A stretch of 64,000 bases of DNA from Acinetobacter qingfengensis (GTDB lineage Bacteria; Pseudomonadota; Gammaproteobacteria; Pseudomonadales; Moraxellaceae). The notes beneath the pieces were generated by a model. It searched no databases and was not told the DNA's origin. It saw only the letters and a list, made by a program, of their open reading frames with translations. Where the stretch lies: the NCBI RefSeq assembly GCF_008693185.1, contig NZ_VXKN01000001.1, positions 310,001-374,000 of the forward strand, read 5' to 3'. The translations under genes were made by a program, and so were the position numbers. Of this stretch, positions 58,249-64,000 are shown in pieces. Numbering within the stretch: the stretch's first letter is position 1; each line of letters opens with the position of its first letter.

Positions 58249-58277
58249 TTGGCGAATAGGGATAAATCCTTTATAAT
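58249..58277 (+). promoter_or_regulatory. promoter of rpmE
   Basis: TTGGCG (58249-58254) and a perfect TATAAT (58272-58277) are separated by 17 bases. It is the clearest sigma-70 promoter in the window and would start transcription about 160 bases before rpmE. Confidence 0.7.
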
Positions 58278-58283
58278 TCTGTC

Positions 58284-58445
58284 CACTTGTTGTGCTTAGC
58301 TCTGACAATGATTGTCTCGGTGGGCCAAAAGAAATGGTCTGTGATCGTGTTAATCTGCTGAATATATTTAGCCTTTTCCTCAAATTTTGAGAGTGATTAA
58401 TTGCGATGATGGCTTAAGCCTTTCTTATTTTAGGAGTAATCGACA
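58284..58445 (+). promoter_or_regulatory. long 5' leader of rpmE
   Basis: The presumed transcript has a leader of about 160 bases with local dyads, including CTCAAATTTTGAG and GGCTTAAGCC near 58410-58420. Ribosomal protein L31 leaders in other bacteria carry autoregulatory structures, so this is a candidate. The ribosome binding site is TAGGAG. No folding was computed. Confidence 0.4.
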
Positions 58446-58670
58446 ATGCGTGCCGATATTCATCCAGCATACAAAAATATTGTAGCAACTTGCTCATGTG
58501 GCAATGTAATTGAAACACGTTCTGCATTAGGTAAAGATACTATTTATCTTGATGTATGTTCAGCTTGCCATCCATTCTATACAGGTAAACAAAAATCTGT
58601 AGATACTGGTGGTCGTATTGACAAGTTCAAACAACGTTTTGCTGGTATGTCACGTAGCATTAAACGCTAA
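58446..58670 (+). CDS. rpmE: 50S ribosomal protein L31 (zinc-binding form)
   Basis: L31 is a small protein of the large ribosomal subunit. The 74-residue sequence has the four cysteines of the zinc-binding (C+) type: Cys16, Cys18, Cys38, Cys41 in CSCG and CSACH. A TTTTAGGAGTAATCGACA site precedes the ATG. A promoter and about 160 bases of leader lie upstream, and a strong terminator follows. Confidence 0.97.
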   Translation: MRADIHPAYKNIVATCSCGNVIETRSALGKDTIYLDVCSACHPFYTGKQKSVDTGGRIDKFKQRFAGMSRSIKR

Positions 58671-58683
58671 GCGACTGCAAAAG

Positions 58684-58706
58684 AAAACGGGCAAATTGCC
58701 CGTTTT
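58684..58706 (+). terminator. intrinsic terminator after rpmE
   Basis: Arms AAAACGGGCA and TGCCCGTTTT, 10 perfect pairs with a 3-base loop and a T-run. It lies between rpmE and the convergent FimX-like gene. Confidence 0.9.
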
Positions 58707-58729
58707 TTATTGTCGTAGAAAGTGCTGAA

Positions 58730-60892
58730 TTAACTTGCACTATCCACAAATTCAGATTGTTTTGCCTGAAAATAATTTCCTTGTAAATAACGAATATCTA
58801 CATTCCATGCATTGGCAAATATTGTCATATCATTGAGTTCACCAATTAAGAATTTGACATCAGGCATGTGGGTTCTGAAATCGTCCAGACGTTCCTGTAA
58901 TTCTACCAAGCCATCATCTGTTAATAATAGTTGACTGTATTTTGTATTTAATTGTGCATATTGAATACCTAGTCTAGGTAAAATGACCTTACTAAACTCG
59001 GTTGTACCAAAATCTTCAATTGCAAGATCAATTCCCTGATCACGAACCTTTTGACAGAATTTAAGTGTATCTTCCATACATAAAACAATATCACTTTCTT
59101 TTAAATGTAAGATAAGGGGATGTGTATATTTAGAATTAATTAAACTAACCAGTTTGGCAAATAAATTTATCAAATCTTGATCATTAAAGCAGATAGAATG
59201 TAGGGAAACAATAATTTTTGCTTTTGGACGTTGCGGTAAAAAGTTATGTAAATGTTTACAAGCTTCTACCAATACCCAACGATGTGCCTTGATTGCAATG
59301 GCGGGATTTTGTCTAAATAACTCATCGCAACCTTTAAAATTAATAGTATTTTCACCATGCCTAAAATATGCACTTACTTCATATAGATGGGTATCAATAT
59401 CTTCTTTATCATATATTTGTTGATAACGTAGCTGAATCTGATTCTGTTGTAATTGCTGTTCAAGGGATCTGACTAAGGTAGTATCACCATTTTCATCAAT
59501 CATCAAGGATGATGAAGGTTGTTCAGTTGTTTCATTGATAAACTCTGATACAGCAGTTGTTGTTTCAGATTCTGTAGGATGAGCACCAAGAGCTGATTCA
59601 GATATTTGCGAGTCAATAAGAGGGGTATCTGAATGATTAGTAACTTCAGATTGTTGTAAAGCTTGATTAATATATTGATTTAATTGACTTTCTGAGATCC
59701 GTTGATTTATCGTGGTGCTTGTCAAGCGTATGGAGATAGCAAATTGATGTTGATTTACCTGAATACTTTTTGGCAAATGTGGTTGAATTTGATCAAGATA
59801 TTTCTGCACCGCTTCATGATTAGGGTTACTAATACATAACACGAAAATATGCTCAGCAATATGATAAAGAGCATGTGGACTGAGTTTATTGAGTTGTTGT
59901 TGTAATGATACAAAGAATTGCCCAGGAGCATTCCATTCTAATTTGAATAAGGATTCAGGTAAATCGTTCAAAACAAAAAAAACTAAACAGATATTTTGAT
60001 TTGTTGACAATAAGGTTTGAATATATGGGAAAAAATTAGAGTCACGGTGCAGTAATGATTGTTCATCATGCATAGATTTGCTTTGATGCTCCAAGTCATG
60101 ATTAATATTATCAGTAAGAACAATCAATTGTAGGTCATTTTCATTTTCAAAATTAATGTGTGAAAACTGAAGTTTTAATTTTTTTTCTTGGCATTGTGAA
60201 TTTGTTGTATCAATTGTAATCGGCGATTCACTAAAATCTCCGGCAGCAAAACGTTTATAAGCTTTTTTAAATTGTGAAGTATCTTGCGGACATAATACAT
60301 CCATAATCGGCAAGCCAATAAAGTCATCAGCAGATTGTTGACCAAAAAGGGTAATATATTGTTGGTTTACGGATACATGAACACCTTCATGAAATACTGC
60401 TACAGCATAATCTGTATTTTTAACCAGACTTTGACTTTGTTGTTGTAGCTTATCAACTTCATCAGATAATTTTTGTTTCTGTCTTAAAATGCGGGTAAAT
60501 ACTGCGGCTCTAACCAACATGATTGAAATATAATCATAATTTTCTGGATGTAGAATACTGAATACACCCAACTTGTAAACATCTAATGCTTCAGGACTAC
60601 GTACATCTATTGTACTTAAAAGCAATACTGGAACATTTTTTTGTTTTTCTCTCAACATTTTGATAGCTTGCTCATAACTAAAATCATAAGCATGATGAAA
60701 AACAATCGCATCCCATTGTAGATTAATCATTTTTTCAAAACTACTTAAGTCATCAAGTAGTTTTCCCTGTGATTGATAGCCAGCGTCTTTTAATGCAAGT
60801 TGGATGTGATTAAAGTTATTTTGTTGATGATCTACCATTAACAAACGTATCACATGATTGTATTTGATCTGGTTAGCTTGTAATAAGTTCAT
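58730..60892 (-). CDS. FimX-like degenerate GGDEF/EAL c-di-GMP effector
   Basis: A 720-residue protein with four regions: a degenerate receiver domain (about 14-135, VFHH where the phospho-Asp would be), a PAS-like domain (about 155-265), a degenerate GGDEF-like domain (about 285-415, with AEHIF where GGDEF would be) and an EAL-like domain (about 490-712). EAL key sites are altered: EVS at 505-507 for EAL, EDFG at 626-629 and QGNYF at 704-708. This layout matches FimX, which binds c-di-GMP and controls type IV pilus assembly with PilZ and PilB. The start ATG at 60892 overlaps the stop of the upstream PilZ-type gene by 4 bases (ATGA), so the two are coupled. Confidence 0.88.
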   Translation of the reverse strand: MNLLQANQIKYNHVIRLLMVDHQQNNFNHIQLALKDAGYQSQGKLLDDLSSFEKMINLQWDAIVFHHAYDFSYEQAIKMLREKQKNVPVLLLSTIDVRSPEALDVYKLGVFSILHPENYDYISIMLVRAAVFTRILRQKQKLSDEVDKLQQQSQSLVKNTDYAVAVFHEGVHVSVNQQYITLFGQQSADDFIGLPIMDVLCPQDTSQFKKAYKRFAAGDFSESPITIDTTNSQCQEKKLKLQFSHINFENENDLQLIVLTDNINHDLEHQSKSMHDEQSLLHRDSNFFPYIQTLLSTNQNICLVFFVLNDLPESLFKLEWNAPGQFFVSLQQQLNKLSPHALYHIAEHIFVLCISNPNHEAVQKYLDQIQPHLPKSIQVNQHQFAISIRLTSTTINQRISESQLNQYINQALQQSEVTNHSDTPLIDSQISESALGAHPTESETTTAVSEFINETTEQPSSSLMIDENGDTTLVRSLEQQLQQNQIQLRYQQIYDKEDIDTHLYEVSAYFRHGENTINFKGCDELFRQNPAIAIKAHRWVLVEACKHLHNFLPQRPKAKIIVSLHSICFNDQDLINLFAKLVSLINSKYTHPLILHLKESDIVLCMEDTLKFCQKVRDQGIDLAIEDFGTTEFSKVILPRLGIQYAQLNTKYSQLLLTDDGLVELQERLDDFRTHMPDVKFLIGELNDMTIFANAWNVDIRYLQGNYFQAKQSEFVDSAS

Positions 60893-62646
60893 TTGAGAGA
60901 TTCCCACAAATCTTGTGTATTGGCACTGTAAGCATGTTGCTCAATATAATGTTGCAGCAGGGTTCGTTTTGGTGGTTCCAGTACATCAAATTCAAAACGA
61001 GCACAATTTGATGTAAGGATACTCCCTGTTTTTAAAAAAATCCGAATTTCTTCTTGTGCTAAACGTAGTAACAGATTTTGATTTTCAGAAAAAATTTGTG
61101 AGCTTTGTAATATAATCGTATACTGATTTGTATGATTAACTAAAATTATTGCAGGATGATAAACATATTCCTGTTGTTTTGAGACAATACGAACGGCTGC
61201 AGGACACATGTGCTGAGTGAATAGTTCAATACCGAATTGCACAATTTCATGATCCATTGATTTAATCCAGCGAACAATTCCACTGGTCCATGGATCATCA
61301 CTACGTTCTCTGAAGAGAATAAAGCGTCCTGTTCTCAGGTGATTGGCAGAAGCAGATGTCCATTGCAAACACATGCCTTCATCACTGCGATTAACTAAAT
61401 TGGCAGTATAAATTTTACTGATTTCTGCATTGAATCTTTGAGCGTATGTCCTAGATGAAATTTGGATTTCGTGATGAGATAAGCCATGTTCATCTAAACG
61501 TAGCTGACGTCCATCAAAATTGGATGTATCATTTAACAGTAGTAAAGTTTCCTTGAAGTGCTTGGCTTTGGATAGAAAAAAGTGGGCTGAAGTAATGCCT
61601 AATAATAATTCCACTTCGCCTTCTTGACTATAACGAGTGCTTTTGCGCACATTATTTTCATCCAGTATCGACAAAATATGAAATTTGAGTACAGAGCTTA
61701 AATTTTTTTCTTCTATTTCAGAGTGACACTTTTTGCTGTTGCCCAATGTTTCGGTAATATAATTTTTAAGTTGATAGGTATCCAGAAAGTAGGACTCAGC
61801 ATGATGGCTAGGTCTTTCCATGTAGGGTTTAGGTGGCTGATCTTGGTAAAAGTTTAGCTCATATTTACTCTGATGTTGAGGATGATTGGAAATGTTAACA
61901 AGATCGACCCAATAAGGGATACACAACATGAGTTGGCGAGTTTCTGCCTGACGTAATTTATGGCTATTTAGAATGTGTAGTAATAAAAGCTCTTTAAAAG
62001 CTTGTTCAAGTGTCTGAATATGTAGGTGAATCAGTTTATTCGACTCAATTTTTTCATCTGTAATACCTTTAGCCTTGGCTAGATGATAAATAGAGTAAGC
62101 AAGTAACCAGAAACGTTTTGGAATATCCAAATAAATTAAATGTAGTGAATGCAATAATTGAGTGAGATGGTATAGGGCATTTAATGCAGCAGTCTTTTGA
62201 ATATTTAATAATTTTTTCTTGAGGTTAAATTCAAGAATAGAAAATTTTCTGGTTTCCAGTTGTCGCTGGGTGCGTTTAAAGATTTCACTGTAAATTAATG
62301 CATATAATGATTTAATTTCCAGCACTAATTCTGCAATTTGTTGATCTCTCTTGGTTTCTAGTAAGGACTGATTGAGATAGTGCTTTTCCAGTGAAATCAG
62401 AATCTGAGCCAATATTGGTTCGATTATTCCTAATAATTGGCAACGGATTGTATCTTCACAATTAAGATTGCGTAATTCCAATAAAGTAACAAAAATTTGT
62501 TTGGCTGCTTCACCAAGCTCTAGTTCAACAAGTTCCTGTAACCACTGTCGTACTACATTTTCCTTAGCGTAATTTTGGATATAGGTAAGTTGCTGGATAT
62601 CAAGTATTACTGTATCGCTAAAAAGTTTATCTAACTTGATTGTCAT
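60889..62646 (-). CDS. large PilZ-type protein, co-operonic with FimX-like gene
   Basis: A 585-residue protein with a long helical N-terminal part (about 1-330) and a PilZ-like C-terminal domain: N419-R-S421-D-E-G424 fits the [DN]xSxxG motif of c-di-GMP binding, followed by beta strands GRFILFRERS and WTSGIVRWIKS. The paired RxxxR usually sits just before; here R334-x3-R338 is much further upstream and RTYAQR at 399-404 has one residue too many, so ligand binding is uncertain. Downstream FimX-like gene overlap suggests joint function in twitching or pilus control. Function is inferred. Confidence 0.75.
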   Translation of the reverse strand: MTIKLDKLFSDTVILDIQQLTYIQNYAKENVVRQWLQELVELELGEAAKQIFVTLLELRNLNCEDTIRCQLLGIIEPILAQILISLEKHYLNQSLLETKRDQQIAELVLEIKSLYALIYSEIFKRTQRQLETRKFSILEFNLKKKLLNIQKTAALNALYHLTQLLHSLHLIYLDIPKRFWLLAYSIYHLAKAKGITDEKIESNKLIHLHIQTLEQAFKELLLLHILNSHKLRQAETRQLMLCIPYWVDLVNISNHPQHQSKYELNFYQDQPPKPYMERPSHHAESYFLDTYQLKNYITETLGNSKKCHSEIEEKNLSSVLKFHILSILDENNVRKSTRYSQEGEVELLLGITSAHFFLSKAKHFKETLLLLNDTSNFDGRQLRLDEHGLSHHEIQISSRTYAQRFNAEISKIYTANLVNRSDEGMCLQWTSASANHLRTGRFILFRERSDDPWTSGIVRWIKSMDHEIVQFGIELFTQHMCPAAVRIVSKQQEYVYHPAIILVNHTNQYTIILQSSQIFSENQNLLLRLAQEEIRIFLKTGSILTSNCARFEFDVLEPPKRTLLQHYIEQHAYSANTQDLWESLK

Positions 62647-62673
62647 TCTTGCAAGACCCCGAAAATTTTCATC

Positions 62674-63681
62674 TCAGAAAATATTTAATGGTGTTTTATG
62701 TAATTCACCATGAATCTCTCTGACTAATTTTGGTACTAGGTAACCTGGTAGTTCTTTTAAAATTGCTTGATAAATTTTTTGTGCATGTATATCACTAATC
62801 AAAAAATGACCGGATCCACTGACTTTATCCAATACATGCAGATAATAAGGTAGCACACGTGCATGAAACAGTCGATAGCTTAAATCACTTAAAATCAAAG
62901 AATTGTCGTTAATTCCTTTTAATAATACTGATTGATTGAACAGCATCACATTTTTTTTGATCAAGTTACTCATAGCATCATCAAATGCCTGATCCAGCTC
63001 TTGTGGGTGGTTGCTGTGTACAACCATCACCAGCTTTAAATGAGTATTTTGTAAAATATCGAGAAAATCTTGATCAATGCGTTGCGGAATAACGACGGGT
63101 AGCCGGCTATGAATTCTTAGGGTTTTAATTTGTGATAATTCTTCAAAATGTTGTATCCATCGTGCGAGTTTTTCATTGGATACAGATAGAGGATCACCAC
63201 CACTTAAAATAATTTCGTTAACATCGGGATGCTCCAGTAAATATTTTTTGATTGGGAGCCAGTCTTTTTCTTTGGGTAAATTTTCCTGATAAGGAAAATG
63301 ACGTCTGAAACAATAACGACAATGAATGGCGCATGCCCCAGTTAATGTAAGTAATAATCTGGATTTATATTTATGTAAAATGCCCGGTAGTGCATTGGCG
63401 TCCCGCTCACCCAGAGGATCTAAGCTAAATCCTTGTAATGCCTGCATTTCCAGATGGTGTGGTAATACTTGTAATAATAATGGGTCATGTGGGTTTCCGA
63501 TCTGTATTTTTTCAACAAATTGGCGTGGTACACGAAGTTTAAACTGTTTGTTGGCCAATAGGGCCTGATGATCCAGTTGCTCAGGAGAAAGCTCAAGCAG
63601 TGAAATTAACTCAAATGGATCAGTAATTAGATCATTGAGTTGTGATTGCCAGTTTTTCTCTTGGAATAAATAGTTTATCAT
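62674..63681 (-). CDS. epmB: EF-P beta-lysylation protein EpmB (lysine 2,3-aminomutase)
   Basis: EpmB converts (S)-lysine to (R)-beta-lysine, which EpmA attaches to Lys34 of EF-P. It is a 335-residue radical SAM enzyme with the cluster motif C117-x3-C121-x2-C124 (CAIHCRYCFRR) and the PLP-binding lysine region near the C-terminus. It is divergent from efp with about 70 bases between, the common arrangement. EpmA is not in this window. Shorter than clostridial lysine aminomutase, as EpmB is. Confidence 0.95.
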   Translation of the reverse strand: MINYLFQEKNWQSQLNDLITDPFELISLLELSPEQLDHQALLANKQFKLRVPRQFVEKIQIGNPHDPLLLQVLPHHLEMQALQGFSLDPLGERDANALPGILHKYKSRLLLTLTGACAIHCRYCFRRHFPYQENLPKEKDWLPIKKYLLEHPDVNEIILSGGDPLSVSNEKLARWIQHFEELSQIKTLRIHSRLPVVIPQRIDQDFLDILQNTHLKLVMVVHSNHPQELDQAFDDAMSNLIKKNVMLFNQSVLLKGINDNSLILSDLSYRLFHARVLPYYLHVLDKVSGSGHFLISDIHAQKIYQAILKELPGYLVPKLVREIHGELHKTPLNIF

Positions 63682-63752
63682 GCGACACGATTTTGATAAT
63701 GCGATATGGCATTATATTATAGTTGAGTTGTTAAATTTGGAGTGTGCCAGAC

Positions 63753-64000
63753 ATGGCCAATTATTCTACAAACGAATTTAAGCCAGGCTTAAAAGTAATG
63801 CTTGATAGTAATCCATGTTCAATCATGGAAAATGAATACGTCAAGCCGGGTAAAGGACAAGCATTTAACCGTGTAAAATTGCGTAACCTGAAAACTGGTA
63901 AAGTTCTGGAAAAAACTTTTAAATCCGGTGATTCACTGGAAGCTGCAGATATCGTTGAAGTTGAAATGAACTATTTGTACAACGATGGTGAAATGTGGCA
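63753..64000 (+). CDS. efp: elongation factor P (3' partial)
   Basis: EF-P relieves ribosome stalling at polyproline stretches. Reading from the ATG at 63753 gives [12 protein letters not shown]... with no stop before the window ends, so the last part is missing. The loop PGKGQAF carries Lys34, the residue modified by EpmA/EpmB, matching the numbering of E. coli. The frame continues through [15 protein letters not shown], typical of the KOW domain boundary. It is divergent from epmB, whose product supplies the modification. Confidence 0.95.
   Translation, partial: MANYSTNEFKPGLKVMLDSNPCSIMENEYVKPGKGQAFNRVKLRNLKTGKVLEKTFKSGDSLEAADIVEVEMNYLYNDGEMW

Overview
The window is a chromosomal segment of a low-GC gammaproteobacterium, almost certainly Acinetobacter or a close relative in Moraxellaceae. 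The evidence is the dat-ddc pair for 1,3-diaminopropane synthesis, the GntR-prpB-prpC-acnD-prpF propionate operon without prpD, hisZ next to purA, the purB-hflD-mnmA-Nudix block, a short BLUF photoreceptor, a FimX-type protein and many AT-rich intergenic spaces. I saw no insertion sequence, prophage, CRISPR array, tRNA or rRNA. This is mostly core genome with a few accessory patches.

Layout. 1-2.4 kb: end of a FabG-type reductase, a MaoC-type hydratase and a small unknown gene. 2.7-5.5 kb: a beta-lactamase-fold serine hydrolase and a BepA-like M48 protease. 5.7-8.3 kb: hisZ-purA. 8.7-12.6 kb: a urate breakdown and purine uptake cluster (uraD, uraH, NCS2 permease, OprD-family porin). 12.6-19.4 kb: the methylcitrate cycle operon, read leftward from a GntR regulator whose promoter region carries a perfect long inverted repeat. 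19.6-22.7 kb: a probable copper uptake locus (Met/His-rich membrane protein, OprC-like TonB receptor, DUF2946-like protein). 22.8-27.5 kb: rsuA, a GNAT enzyme, a lone DinJ-type antitoxin, a DegS-like protease, a Nif3-family protein and sodB. 27.5-31 kb: a terminator-containing leader followed by dat-ddc. 31.4-32.2 kb: a small four-helix membrane protein converging on a BLUF photoreceptor.

32.4-38.7 kb: purB, hflD, mnmA, Nudix, gamma-carbonic anhydrase family protein, dacC-type carboxypeptidase and a small exported protein, all leftward. 38.8-41.5 kb: surE, an NlpD-like lipoprotein and a LysR regulator. 41.6-46.3 kb: metK, purD, purH, fis, leftward. 46.7-50.2 kb: a zinc-finger membrane protein, a HAD phosphatase, thiM, and an unrecognised Cys-rich protein directly upstream of thiM. 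50.4-58.7 kb: pepN, an RDD protein, queG/nnr divergent pair, gloA, a BASS-type transporter and rpmE with a long leader. 58.7-62.6 kb: a two-gene c-di-GMP effector operon (PilZ-type protein plus FimX-like protein). 62.7-64 kb: epmB divergent from efp, which runs off the end; EpmB and EF-P act together because EpmB makes the beta-lysine used to modify Lys34 of EF-P.

No complete undescribed system stands out. The best leads are the terminator-bearing leader before dat, the Cys-rich gene upstream of thiM, the BLUF/membrane-protein pair with an upstream repeat cluster, and the copper locus. Motif and hairpin positions were read by eye; no search, alignment or folding program was run.
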